52,836 bases of DNA, from positions 1 through 52,836 of the forward strand of contig NZ_CALJEM010000021.1 in the NCBI RefSeq assembly GCF_938074695.1. The letters run 5' to 3'. Source of the stretch: an uncultured Thermosynechococcus sp. (GTDB lineage Bacteria; Cyanobacteriota; Cyanobacteriia; Thermosynechococcales; Thermosynechococcaceae). Below, piece by piece: positions 44,760 to 52,836 of this stretch. Both the position numbers and the translations under genes were made by a program. The stretch's first letter is position 1. The number at the start of each line of letters is the position of its first letter. A model generated the notes under the pieces. It was not told the origin of the DNA. It worked only from the letters and a program-made list of their open reading frames with translations, and ran no database searches.

Positions 44760-45113
44760 ATGGCAGTGGCTGCTTCTTGGTCAGTGGGAATCTTGATTGC
44801 CTCGGCGATCGCCGCTTTAGGTGGCTTAAGCTGGCTATTGTACACGGCTCATCAAGAGGAAAAACACTTTCCCCTGCGGGAGTGTTCCCCCCAAGAGGCC
44901 TATGGCGAAACTCTTTGGCGTATGATCTTTGTCTATTGGCTGGTCTATTGTGGTGCGCGGGGGCTACAGATCGCTGTACCATTGGAGGGCACAGAGTTGG
45001 GTCAAATGTGCAAGATCACCGCACTCCTGGCCCTTTTGCTCACCGCCTCCTCGCTGCTTTGCTTACCCCTGCACTATTGGCAAGCACGCCAAGGCCAGCA
45101 ACAACTCAATTAA
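44760..45113 (+). CDS. small membrane protein, unknown
   Basis: I do not recognise a family. It has 117 residues with three hydrophobic segments (VGILIASAIAALGGLSWLLY, then MIFVYWLVYCGARGLQ and ITALLALLLTASSLLCLPLH). It is probably an inner-membrane protein. It is 27 bp before trpD and so may share its transcript. It has an ATG start but no strong ribosome site. Confidence 0.65.
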   Translation: MAVAASWSVGILIASAIAALGGLSWLLYTAHQEEKHFPLRECSPQEAYGETLWRMIFVYWLVYCGARGLQIAVPLEGTELGQMCKITALLALLLTASSLLCLPLHYWQARQGQQQLN

Positions 45114-45140
45114 AGCCTAATTCTTTCCCTGCTCCTGTCA

Positions 45141-46160
45141 ATGTGGTCTGAGCTGCTCCAACAACTCCTCGATCGCCAAGCCCTGACGCAAGAGCAGGCC
45201 GCCCAGCTCATGCAGGGATGGTTGACAGGCGAAATTCCCGATGCTCTCTCCGGAGCTATTCTCACGGCACTACAGTTCAAGGGGCTGACGGTGGAGGAAC
45301 TGGCGGGGATGGCCAAGGTGTTGCTGGCTCAGTCCCCAGGGGTGTCATTGAATTTGGCCGAACCCCTCATTGATACCTGCGGCACAGGGGGCGATCGCGC
45401 CGGTACGTTTAATATTTCCACAGCAGTTGCCTTTGTGGTGGCGGCAGCAGGGGTCAAAGTCGCCAAGCATGGCAATCGTTCCGTCTCTAGCCGCGTTGGT
45501 TCAGCGGATGTTCTTGAGCACCTGGGGGTCAACCTTGCCCACGACGATCCCGCCTTTTTGCTCAAGGAAGTGGGGATCACGTTCCTCTTTGCCCCCGGTT
45601 GGCATCCCGCCATGAAAGCCGTGGCTTCCCTACGCCGTATCCTAAAAATTCGCACGGTCTTTAACTTGTTAGGTCCTTTGGTCAATCCACTTCATCCCAC
45701 GGGGCAGGTGATTGGGGTTTACAGCGATCGCTATCTGGAAGCGATGGCCGGTGCCCTGCAACGTCTGGGTCGTCAACGGGGGATTGTCCTCTATGGTCGC
45801 GAAGGAGTGGATGAAGCCACCCTTGGCAATATGACTGATTTGGTGATGTTTAGCAGTCCTGAGGAGCCGCTACGCCAAGCAGTCCTCGATCCCCAAGCCT
45901 TGGGTCTAGCCAGTGCTCCCCTCAGTGAGTTGGCAGGGGGGGATGTTCAGACGAATGCCGAGATTCTGACCCAAGTTCTTCAGGGAAAAGGGACAACGGC
46001 TCAACAGGAGGTGGTGGCGCTCAATGCCGCCCTCGCCCTCTACGTGGCCGCCGCAGTTCAGGATTGGTGGGAAGGGGTAGATCGGGCAAAGGCAATTCTG
46101 GCCAGCGGTGCGGCATGGGACAAGTTGCAGGCATTGGTGGCGCTCTCCAATGAAGCCTAG
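45141..46160 (+). CDS. trpD: TrpD, anthranilate phosphoribosyltransferase
   Basis: Joins anthranilate to PRPP in tryptophan synthesis. It has 339 residues. The family signature [20 protein letters not shown] (glycine-rich PRPP loop) and [20 protein letters not shown] are intact, as is [20 protein letters not shown]. The last 11 bp overlap nadC, which indicates translational coupling. Confidence 0.97.
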   Translation: MWSELLQQLLDRQALTQEQAAQLMQGWLTGEIPDALSGAILTALQFKGLTVEELAGMAKVLLAQSPGVSLNLAEPLIDTCGTGGDRAGTFNISTAVAFVVAAAGVKVAKHGNRSVSSRVGSADVLEHLGVNLAHDDPAFLLKEVGITFLFAPGWHPAMKAVASLRRILKIRTVFNLLGPLVNPLHPTGQVIGVYSDRYLEAMAGALQRLGRQRGIVLYGREGVDEATLGNMTDLVMFSSPEEPLRQAVLDPQALGLASAPLSELAGGDVQTNAEILTQVLQGKGTTAQQEVVALNAALALYVAAAVQDWWEGVDRAKAILASGAAWDKLQALVALSNEA

Positions 46161-47016
46161 GGTATCTGCCTATTTGCCGCCCTGGTGTGTCTTGGATCCT
46201 CTCCTAGATCGGTGGTTACAGGAGGACATCGGTCGGGGCGATCGCACCACCCAGGCCCTGCACCTCCACGAGCACCGAGGAAAAGCCCACATTCGGCTCA
46301 AAAGTCAGGGAGTGATTGCCGGCCTGCCCATTGTGGAGCGGGTTTTTCAACGCCTCACATCAAGCGTTGTATTTACCTATGAGCAGGCCGAAGGCGCGAT
46401 TTGTGATCAGCCGACGATTGTTGCGCGGCTTGAAGCGCCTCTAGAAGCATTACTCCTTGGCGAACGGCTGGCGCTCAATTGCCTCATGCGCCTCAGTGGC
46501 ATTGCCACCCTCACCCATACCTATGCCCAGCAGATTGCCGATCTGCCCACCCAATTGGTGGATACCCGTAAAACGACACCGGGACTGCGCCTGCTGGAAA
46601 AATATGCAGTTGCTGTCGGGGGCGGGGTCAACCATCGCTTTGGCCTTGACGATGCAATCCTGATTAAAGACAACCATATTGTGGCAGCGGGGGGGATCAC
46701 GGCTGCGGTTGAGAAAGTGCGCCAAGCCAGTCCCTTTCCCTTGGTTATTGAAGTGGAAACCGAGACCCTCGATCAGGTGCGCGAAGCCCTCTCCCTTGGG
46801 GTGGCGGTGATTATGCTCGACAATATGCCGCTTCCAGACATGACCAAGGCAGTGGCGATGATCCGCGCCGAAGCTCCCCACATTAAAATTGAGGCCTCTG
46901 GCAATATCACTTTGGAAACCTTGCGATCCGTGGCCTTGACCGGCGTAGATTACATTTCTACGAGTGCGATGATCACGCGATCGCCTTGGCTAGATTTTAG
47001 TTTGACCATTCTTTAA
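46150..47016 (+). CDS. nadC: NadC, quinolinate phosphoribosyltransferase
   Basis: Converts quinolinate and PRPP to nicotinate mononucleotide, in NAD synthesis. It has 288 residues. Motifs: [73 protein letters not shown] and [23 protein letters not shown] 46150 lies inside the end of trpD. Both trpD and nadC use PRPP. Confidence 0.97.
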   Translation: MKPRVSAYLPPWCVLDPLLDRWLQEDIGRGDRTTQALHLHEHRGKAHIRLKSQGVIAGLPIVERVFQRLTSSVVFTYEQAEGAICDQPTIVARLEAPLEALLLGERLALNCLMRLSGIATLTHTYAQQIADLPTQLVDTRKTTPGLRLLEKYAVAVGGGVNHRFGLDDAILIKDNHIVAAGGITAAVEKVRQASPFPLVIEVETETLDQVREALSLGVAVIMLDNMPLPDMTKAVAMIRAEAPHIKIEASGNITLETLRSVALTGVDYISTSAMITRSPWLDFSLTIL

Positions 47017-47051
47017 GTCTTTTTTGAGTGCCTGTTTTTGGAGGTCGTGCC

Positions 47052-48695
47052 GTGTCTAAGTCCCTGAGCCTCCCTCGGTGGCTTCGCCTGACACCTTGGG
47101 AGTTACTGGTGTGGCTGATTGCCCTAGGGATTGCCTTGCCGATTTTTGTCATTCTCAGCCAAATTTTTGTAAATACAGGTAACACTTGGCAGCATTTGGC
47201 CGCAACGGTTTTACCTGAGTACCTATTGAACTCCCTTTGGTTGATGTTGGGTGTAGGCATTGGGGTGATTGTCATTGGTGTGAGTACGGCATGGCTGGTC
47301 ACGAACTGTGAATTTTGGGGGGTGCGCTGGTGGCAGTGGCTGCTGTTGACTCCTTTAGCCGCACCGGCCTATGTGTTGGCCTACACCTATACAGAGTTTT
47401 TTGCCTTTGAGGGGCCTGTTCAGGCATGGCTGCGGCAACTGACAGGCTGGGGCTACGGTGACTACTGGTTTCCCAATATCCGTTCCCTTGGCGGGGCGAT
47501 CGCCATGCTCACCCTTGTCCTTTACCCCTATGTCTATTTGTTGGCGCGGGTAGCCTTTTTGGAGCAGGGGATCTGTAGTTTGGAAGCCAGTCGCTCCCTT
47601 GGCTGCGGCCCTTGGCGGAGTTTTTGGACTGTGGCATTGCCCCTGGCGCGGCCGGCGATCGCTGCCGGTACCAGTCTTGCCCTCATGGAAACCCTGAATG
47701 ATTTTGGCACTGTGCAGTACTTTGGCGTGGATACCTTCACCGTCGGCATTTACCGCACTTGGTTTGGCATGGGTGACAAGATGGCGGCGGCGCAGTTGGC
47801 TTCTGTGCTGGTGGTGATTGTTTTTGCTCTGCTGCTTGTCGAGAAATGGTTCCGGGGCAAGGCGCGCTATTACAATCGAGGGGGCGATCGCCCAGTGCCC
47901 TATCGCCTCAGGGGATGGCGAGCGGTTGCGGCTTGGTTCGTGTGTGCCCTGCCCGTCGTTTTAGGTTTATTACTGCCGGCGGGGTTGCTCCTCTATTTGG
48001 CCATTAGCTACCAACAGCTTCAGCTCAGTCGCGAATTTCTGGAACACGCCAGCCACAGCCTGATTTTGGCGACCCTTTCTGCGGTTCTAGCGGTTGGGAT
48101 TGCTCTGCTGTTGGCCTATGGCCATCGTTTGCTGCCAACGGTTTGGGTTCGTTGGGGAACCCAAGTGTGTATTACCGGCTATGCAGTTCCAGGGACAGTG
48201 ATTGCCGTTGGCATCCTCATGCCCTTGGGGTGGCTAGATAACGTCATTAACGATGTCAGTGAGCATCTGTGGGGGGTGGAAGTGGGCTTAATTCTCAGTG
48301 GCACAATAGTCGCATTGCTCTATGCCTACTTGGTGCGCTTTTTGGCCGTCTCCTTTAGCAGCGTTGAAGCCAGCTTAGTGAAAATTCGTCCATCCCTCGA
48401 TGAGGTGGCGCGGACCCTGGGGCGATCCCCTTGGAATATTCTGCGCACGGTTCACTTGCCCCTGATGGTGCCCGGCCTTTTTACCGCAGCCCTGATGATC
48501 TTTGTGGATGTCATGAAGGAATTGCCTGCGACATTGGTCATTCGGCCCTTTAACTTTGATACCCTAGCGATACAGGTTTACCGCTTTGCCTCCGATGAGC
48601 GGCTTCCCGAAGCGGCCTTAAGTGCCTTGGCCTTGGTGGTCGTGGGTCTCATTCCGGTGATTTGGCTGGGACGGCAAACCCACTGGGCAGATTAG
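47052..48695 (+). CDS. futB: FutB-like iron(III) ABC transporter permease
   Basis: Double-permease subunit (two fused six-helix halves) of the ferric iron importer. It has 547 residues from GTG 47052, which has TTGGAGG upstream; a GTG at 47028 would place that site inside the gene. Both EAA-like loops are visible: EASRSLGCGPWRSFWTVALP and EVARTLGRSPWNILRTVHLP. FutA (binding) and FutC (ATPase) partners are not in the window, which is common in cyanobacteria. The gap to nadC is 35 bp. Confidence 0.88.
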   Translation: MSKSLSLPRWLRLTPWELLVWLIALGIALPIFVILSQIFVNTGNTWQHLAATVLPEYLLNSLWLMLGVGIGVIVIGVSTAWLVTNCEFWGVRWWQWLLLTPLAAPAYVLAYTYTEFFAFEGPVQAWLRQLTGWGYGDYWFPNIRSLGGAIAMLTLVLYPYVYLLARVAFLEQGICSLEASRSLGCGPWRSFWTVALPLARPAIAAGTSLALMETLNDFGTVQYFGVDTFTVGIYRTWFGMGDKMAAAQLASVLVVIVFALLLVEKWFRGKARYYNRGGDRPVPYRLRGWRAVAAWFVCALPVVLGLLLPAGLLLYLAISYQQLQLSREFLEHASHSLILATLSAVLAVGIALLLAYGHRLLPTVWVRWGTQVCITGYAVPGTVIAVGILMPLGWLDNVINDVSEHLWGVEVGLILSGTIVALLYAYLVRFLAVSFSSVEASLVKIRPSLDEVARTLGRSPWNILRTVHLPLMVPGLFTAALMIFVDVMKELPATLVIRPFNFDTLAIQVYRFASDERLPEAALSALALVVVGLIPVIWLGRQTHWAD

Positions 48696-48766
48696 GAAGT
48701 TCGGTTTCCCGTTCACGGGCTTCTTAATAATTCGTTACATTAGAAACAACGTTCGCTAGGTGTGCT

Positions 48767-49348
48767 ATGTACTTAGAATTCAAGGCCAGCCAATCTGTTT
48801 GCCTCAGTATTGAAACACCCACGGCTCCCTTGCAGCACTACCTGCGTCAGCCCCGGCGGCTTGTTTATGCTTTGACGGATCCAACCCGCGTGGAATTTCT
48901 AGGGAGCGATCGCTTTCGTCTGAAGATGCGCCCCCTCAATTTTCTCATGGTCAGCTTGCAACCCACCGTTGATCTGGCCGTTCATGCCAATAGTGATGGC
49001 TCTTTACAATTACGCTCCCTTGGCTGTGAAATTCGCGGGGTGGACTACATCAATCGCCGCTTTCACCTCGCCCTCGAAGGTTACCTGTCTCCCCAAGCTA
49101 CGCCGAACGGTACGGATTTGGTTGGTCGAGCTGATTTGCAAGTGGGCGTGGATATTCCGCCGCCTTTAGATCTCACGCCGCGTCCCCTTCTCGAAGCCAC
49201 CGGCAATGGGTTACTCAAGAGCGTTCTTTTAACGATTAAACAGCGCCTTAGTCAGCACCTTGTGGCCGATTATCAACGCTGGCTCACGGAGGTGGAAAGC
49301 CATGGCAGTAGCGATTGGCTCACACCTATTCCTGTGAGTTCCACCTAG
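48767..49348 (+). CDS. DUF1997-family protein
   Basis: Soluble protein of 193 residues from a cyanobacterial and plastid family without assigned function. Recognisable stretches: LRQPRRLVYALTDPTRVEFL, RFRLKMRPLNFLMVSLQPTV and GVDYINRRFHLALEGYL, plus PPPLDLTPRPLLEATGNGLL. It is followed tail to tail by the ProA-like gene with a 14-bp gap. Confidence 0.83.
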   Translation: MYLEFKASQSVCLSIETPTAPLQHYLRQPRRLVYALTDPTRVEFLGSDRFRLKMRPLNFLMVSLQPTVDLAVHANSDGSLQLRSLGCEIRGVDYINRRFHLALEGYLSPQATPNGTDLVGRADLQVGVDIPPPLDLTPRPLLEATGNGLLKSVLLTIKQRLSQHLVADYQRWLTEVESHGSSDWLTPIPVSST

Positions 49349-49362
49349 AGCTGCAAGCTCCC

Positions 49363-50571
49363 CTACAAATAAACCTGCTTGGTACTGAGTAACTGAGCAA
49401 GGCCAAAGAGACCCCGTTGGCACCCCTGGGCAACAGCGCCAATGGCCAGTGCATCCAAGCGCTCTAGGTGGGGAGGACGATTGACAAAAACCAAGGGGGT
49501 CTGCACCTGCTGATAAAAAACACGGCAATCTCTGTAGCTGCTGGCAACAATCCCACTGGCGGCGCTGCCATACCGGTGAATCCAAGTGATTGCTGTGGTG
49601 AGATCCTCTTCGTAGTGCCACGCTAAGCGTTGATCTAGATAGGGGAGTGGCCACTCACCGGCATCTACAAGGGGAATGTGGGGATAGTTGCGGTGCAGGT
49701 ACTCGTCCACCCCCTGTTTGTAGCCGGCTTGGGTGAGTTCATTGATCACAAAGGTCAAATGGGAGGGATTGACATTGCTGAGTACAATGACCTTTTCAAT
49801 TGCCAGGGCGCGATCAGGGTTTGCTTGGTGGCTGTGCTGAATACAATTGAGGACACTCTCTGGCGACACAGAGCCATCCCAAACAAGGTAAGTATTACCA
49901 AGGGAAAGCGAGACTAGGGGACAGCGGGCAGCAGCGCGTTGCTCGGCCACAAAGCGGAAACGGCCATAAACAAGAGCGAGATCAACCGCAGTGGCATCCG
50001 CAAGCCAACTGGCGGGCGGGAGAGAAAGGGTCTGAATGGCCGTTTTTGGCAGACTGCTTTTGCTCAATGCAGCTTCGATGAGGCTGGCGATCGCCCCCGC
50101 CGTGTAGCGACTACTTTCAGCACTCCAGAGCACAAGGGCATTTCCCGTTTTCAGTGCCATGCCCGCCAGCATCAAACTTAAGGTGGGTAGTCCTTCATAA
50201 ACCAATGCCACCACCCCTAGGGGAACTGCATACTGAAACCGCTCTGGCTGTGTAGGGCAGGGTTGCTGCCACGGATCCGCTGCATGGTAGAGGCGCTCTA
50301 GCCACTGCTGAATGCGGTGCAGGCGCTCATGGGTCAACCGCAACCAGCCAACCACAATCTGAGATACTGCCAGATCGCGGCTGGATTCGAGATCAAGAGT
50401 ATTTTGTTCCAACAGCAGAGACTCTGCTGTTGCTAACTCCTCAATCAAATGCCTGAGAGCTTCCTGGCGCAGAGCATAGCCGGCTTGGCTGAGGTGTGTA
50501 CTGGCGACCCGCGCCACCCTTAGGGGCTCAGGCAACATAGCCGCAGATCGCTCAACGACGGGAGAGGGCAA
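49363..50571 (-). CDS. ProA-like protein lacking the catalytic cysteine
   Basis: Homologue of glutamate-5-semialdehyde dehydrogenase (ProA, proline synthesis). It has 402 residues, near the family length. The N-terminal half is typical (PLGVVALVYEGLPTLSLMLA, ALKTGNALVLWS) and the end keeps FVNRPPHLERLDALAIGAVA and RGLFGLAQLLSTKQ. At the active-site loop, where ProA has a Cys followed by N-T-V-E, this protein reads RALAIEKVIV, with Ala in place of the Cys in my hand alignment. It therefore cannot use the normal thioester mechanism. It is probably a second, non-classical ProA paralogue. It starts inside the end of the upstream gene (20-bp overlap). Confidence 0.82.
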   Translation of the reverse strand: MPSPVVERSAAMLPEPLRVARVASTHLSQAGYALRQEALRHLIEELATAESLLLEQNTLDLESSRDLAVSQIVVGWLRLTHERLHRIQQWLERLYHAADPWQQPCPTQPERFQYAVPLGVVALVYEGLPTLSLMLAGMALKTGNALVLWSAESSRYTAGAIASLIEAALSKSSLPKTAIQTLSLPPASWLADATAVDLALVYGRFRFVAEQRAAARCPLVSLSLGNTYLVWDGSVSPESVLNCIQHSHQANPDRALAIEKVIVLSNVNPSHLTFVINELTQAGYKQGVDEYLHRNYPHIPLVDAGEWPLPYLDQRLAWHYEEDLTTAITWIHRYGSAASGIVASSYRDCRVFYQQVQTPLVFVNRPPHLERLDALAIGAVAQGCQRGLFGLAQLLSTKQVYL

Positions 50572-50971
50572 TCCACACCAGAAATGCTGGTGTCAGGGCA
50601 ATCAGCAGGGAGGCAATAATCCATAGCAGCCCTTCAGGTTTTAAGGACAATTGTAGAAGTAAGGGCAGCCACAACAGAATAGGCATCAATAAAAAGAAAC
50701 TCAGGCCAATTGCGAAATACCAGTAACTTTCTGAGAACCCCCGCTGCAACTGACTCCACTGCAACCCTGTCCAATACCACGCTCGCTTGTAGGGATAGGT
50801 GGTAGCCAATTGCTCAATGGAAAAGCCATCGGGACGAACGACAAAGATTTGTTGACAGCGCCGACATCCAAAGGCTTCTGTGAGGGCAATAGGCACCAGC
50901 TCCCCCTGACGGCGACAAGGGCAGGGGTAACTTGCATCCAGATCCAGTTTCTGGGGTTTAATTGGAGCCAC
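50552..50971 (-). CDS. zinc-ribbon membrane protein, cyanobacterial, unknown
   Basis: Conserved protein of about 139 residues. From the GTG at 50971 it reads VAPIKPQKLDLDASYPCPCR, giving a clean N-terminus; the frame is open further upstream (to 51052) but that part looks unlike coding sequence. Four cysteines (CPC and CRRC) suggest a zinc ribbon. Two membrane helices follow (about 85-105 and 112-135). It is followed by the ProA-like gene, overlapping by 20 bp, so the two are coupled. The function is unknown to me. Confidence 0.65.
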   Translation of the reverse strand: MAPIKPQKLDLDASYPCPCRRQGELVPIALTEAFGCRRCQQIFVVRPDGFSIEQLATTYPYKRAWYWTGLQWSQLQRGFSESYWYFAIGLSFFLLMPILLWLPLLLQLSLKPEGLLWIIASLLIALTPAFLVWIALSRR

Positions 50972-51176
50972 GGTGGCTGTCCAGAACGCAAACAATAGGT
51001 TAGGTAATGATGCGATTAAGGGCGATCGCTCGCCTACTGATACAGCATACAAAGAGAATTCTGTTTTGCCCGTAACTTATACAATTTGTTAAAGATAGAC
51101 CGAAAAGCAGCACATTTTGAATTTTCTGTAATGGGGGAATGTAGGCTAGGATACAGTTCTGCCGCAACCCCTCTTG

Positions 51177-52082
51177 ATGATGATTCCCCAGGATTTTCTC
51201 GACCAAATTAACCCCGATCGCTATATCGTCCCCGCTGGCGAGAAATTTCACTGGAAGGACTATGATCCTGCCGATACTGCTGGCCTCAAAAGCAAAGTCG
51301 AAGCCCAAGAACTCCTCGCCGCTGGTATTAAGAAGCTAGCGGCCTACCAAGATGTCCTCTATGCCCAGAATATCTATGCGCTGCTGATTATCTTCCAAGC
51401 GATGGACGCAGCGGGCAAAGACAGCACAATCAAACACGTGATGAGTGGTCTCAACCCCCAAGGCTGTCAGGTGTATAGCTTTAAGGCACCCAGTGCTGAG
51501 GAGTTGGATCACGACTTTTTGTGGCGATTTAACCGGGCATTGCCAGAGCGGGGTTGCATTGGTATTTTTAATCGCTCCTATTACGAAGAAGTCCTTGTGG
51601 TGCGGGTACACCCCGATTTACTCAATCGCCAGCAACTTCCTGCGGAAACCAAGACCAAGCACATCTGGAAAGAGCGCTTTGAGGACATTAATCACTACGA
51701 ACGTTACTTGACACGTAATGGCATTCTCATCCTCAAGTTTTTCTTGAATATCTCCAAATCAGAGCAAAAAAAACGCTTTTTGGAGCGCATTAGTCGTCCA
51801 GACAAGAACTGGAAATTTTCGATTGAGGATGTGCGCGATCGCGCCCACTGGAATGACTATCGAGAAGCCTATGCCGAGGTCTTTCGCCACACCAGTACCG
51901 AATGGGCACCGTGGCACATTATTCCCGCCGATCGCAAGTGGTTTGCACGGCTGATGGTGGCTCACTTCATTTATCAAAAACTGGCAAGCCTTAACCTACA
52001 CTACCCCCTTGTCACTGAAACCCACAGGCAACAACTCCTAGAGGCAAAAGCACTGCTGGAAAACGAACCCGATGAGGATTAG
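51177..52082 (+). CDS. ppk2: PPK2, polyphosphate kinase 2
   Basis: Transfers phosphate between polyphosphate and nucleotides, usually favouring nucleotide formation. It has 301 residues. The P-loop [20 protein letters not shown] is clear, then [18 protein letters not shown] (Walker B and DRS-like region) and [20 protein letters not shown]. One-domain PPK2. ATG 51177 or 51180 is used; a TTG at 51174 adds one residue. The stop overlaps that of radC by 4 bp. Confidence 0.94.
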   Translation: MMIPQDFLDQINPDRYIVPAGEKFHWKDYDPADTAGLKSKVEAQELLAAGIKKLAAYQDVLYAQNIYALLIIFQAMDAAGKDSTIKHVMSGLNPQGCQVYSFKAPSAEELDHDFLWRFNRALPERGCIGIFNRSYYEEVLVVRVHPDLLNRQQLPAETKTKHIWKERFEDINHYERYLTRNGILILKFFLNISKSEQKKRFLERISRPDKNWKFSIEDVRDRAHWNDYREAYAEVFRHTSTEWAPWHIIPADRKWFARLMVAHFIYQKLASLNLHYPLVTETHRQQLLEAKALLENEPDED

Positions 52083-52828
52083 GCACTGCCCTCTCCTTGA
52101 GGGACTTCCTGCCAGAGGGACGTTATCTCCCGCAGGCTTCGGTAATCCCCATTTCCGAGAATCAAATGGTCAAGCACGGGAATTCCCATCACTTGTCCTG
52201 CTTGCAGAACTTGTTTTGTCAAGTCCAGATCCGCTTGACTGGGAGAGAGATTCCCTGAGGGATGGTTGTGGGCAATAATCAGGCGGCTGGCATTGCGGCG
52301 CACCGCTTCCCGGAAAATTTCGCGGGGATGGGCAAGGGTTTCGGTTGCCGTTCCCACCGTAATCACATGAGACCCCAATAGGCGATTGCGCACATCTAGC
52401 AGGAGAACGGCAAAGCGTTCCGTCGGTTGCCACATCAGATCGGCACTAAGCACAGCAGCAGCAAGGGCAGGATTGTCAATGATCGTTTGCTCCCCCGGCC
52501 GCGACTGAAAGACCCGCTTCCCCAATTCCACAGCAGCCAGAATTGTTGTGGCTTTGGCAGGGCCAACACCGGGAATCGCCATTAATTCCTCTGGGGTAAT
52601 GTCGCGCAAAACACTCACCGCATCGGTACTGTCACCACTGCGCTCCCCCAACTGTTTGAGGATGAATTGTCCTAAACCTACCGCTGAGAGTTTGCCAGCC
52701 CCTTGACCGGTGCCCAATAAAATCGCCAGCAGTTCTGCGGAACTGAGGTAGCGGGCACCTTGGCTGAGCAGCTTTTCACGGGGGCGATCGCCAATGGGCA
52801 AATCAGCAACACGGAGCGAGTAGGACAT
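52079..52828 (-). CDS. radC: RadC-family protein (JAB/MPN domain)
   Basis: Conserved bacterial protein, once linked to repair; the role is now considered uncertain. It has 249 residues. An N-terminal helix-hairpin-helix part ([24 protein letters not shown]) is followed by the JAMM metal-binding motif [20 protein letters not shown] and LIDHL-like end ([19 protein letters not shown]). The start lies 8 bases from the window end, so the upstream region is not visible. Confidence 0.94.
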   Translation of the reverse strand: MSYSLRVADLPIGDRPREKLLSQGARYLSSAELLAILLGTGQGAGKLSAVGLGQFILKQLGERSGDSTDAVSVLRDITPEELMAIPGVGPAKATTILAAVELGKRVFQSRPGEQTIIDNPALAAAVLSADLMWQPTERFAVLLLDVRNRLLGSHVITVGTATETLAHPREIFREAVRRNASRLIIAHNHPSGNLSPSQADLDLTKQVLQAGQVMGIPVLDHLILGNGDYRSLREITSLWQEVPQGEGSA

Positions 52829-52836
52829 GACAGCAG

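Noticed and set aside
48708-48719. CCCG-TTCA-CGGG hairpin after futB
   Set aside because: Only four pairs and no clear T run; too weak to call a terminator.

Overview
The window is a 52.8 kb piece of a cyanobacterial chromosome, most like Thermosynechococcus. I infer this from photosystem genes (psbX, psaD, psb32, ycf66), chlorophyll and bilin genes, a plastoquinone-type UbiA, the cyanobacterial aa3 oxidase, a BCT1 bicarbonate transporter, very many HIP1 octamers (GCGATCGC) and very tight gene packing. Genus placement comes from remembered protein similarity, not a search. No phage, plasmid, CRISPR or defence system was seen. The non-core material is small debris: an IS5-family relic, a three-copy hairpin repeat, and broken glycosyltransferase, corA and small ORF remnants.

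Layout. 0-7 kb: end of a GAF-GGDEF-EAL protein, then cmpABCD (high-affinity bicarbonate uptake), in which cmpA carries a one-base frameshift in a C run. 7-9.4 kb: an ORF interrupted by an amber codon, a lone livF-type ATPase, tRNA-Arg(CCG), a hendecad-repeat coiled-coil membrane protein and a DUF4079 protein. 9.4-12.7 kb (minus): ctaCDE cytochrome oxidase. 12.9-20.3 kb (plus): NAGPA-domain protein, psbX, ycf66, a secreted protein, minCDE, cruG and a PLP lyase, with a chain of 4-bp overlaps. 20.3-21.9 kb: decaying glycosyltransferase, repeat copy 1 and AT-rich tandem repeats. 22-27.3 kb: small conserved cyanobacterial genes, a Tic22-like protein and a corA relic. 27.5-33.4 kb: plastoquinone UbiA, comB, psb32, ribBA, the MPBQ/MSBQ methyltransferase and an esterase. 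33.7-39.8 kb: psaD, then a divergent cluster of an acsF-type cyclase against heme oxygenase, hemN and a fatty-acid desaturase. This resembles the low-oxygen tetrapyrrole regulon (chlAII-ho2-hemN-desF), and a perfect dyad sits in the shared promoter. 40-43.2 kb: repeat copy 2, IS5 relic, DUF1400 hydrolase and repeat copy 3, which abuts cobQ. 43.2-52.8 kb: cobQ, trpD, nadC, futB, DUF1997, a ProA-like protein without its catalytic Cys, ppk2 and radC.

How the genes fit together. Carbon supply (cmp), respiration (cta), photosystem subunits, division-site placement (min), carotenoid glycosylation (cruG), quinone synthesis (ubiA, methyltransferase) and tetrapyrrole synthesis (acsF, ho, hemN) are housekeeping for a phototroph. 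The strongest regulatory signal is the acsF/ho intergenic region. The strongest structural signals are seven convergent gene pairs that each overlap by exactly 4 bp, and the dispersed hairpin repeat whose right end lies 2 bp from the cobQ start codon.
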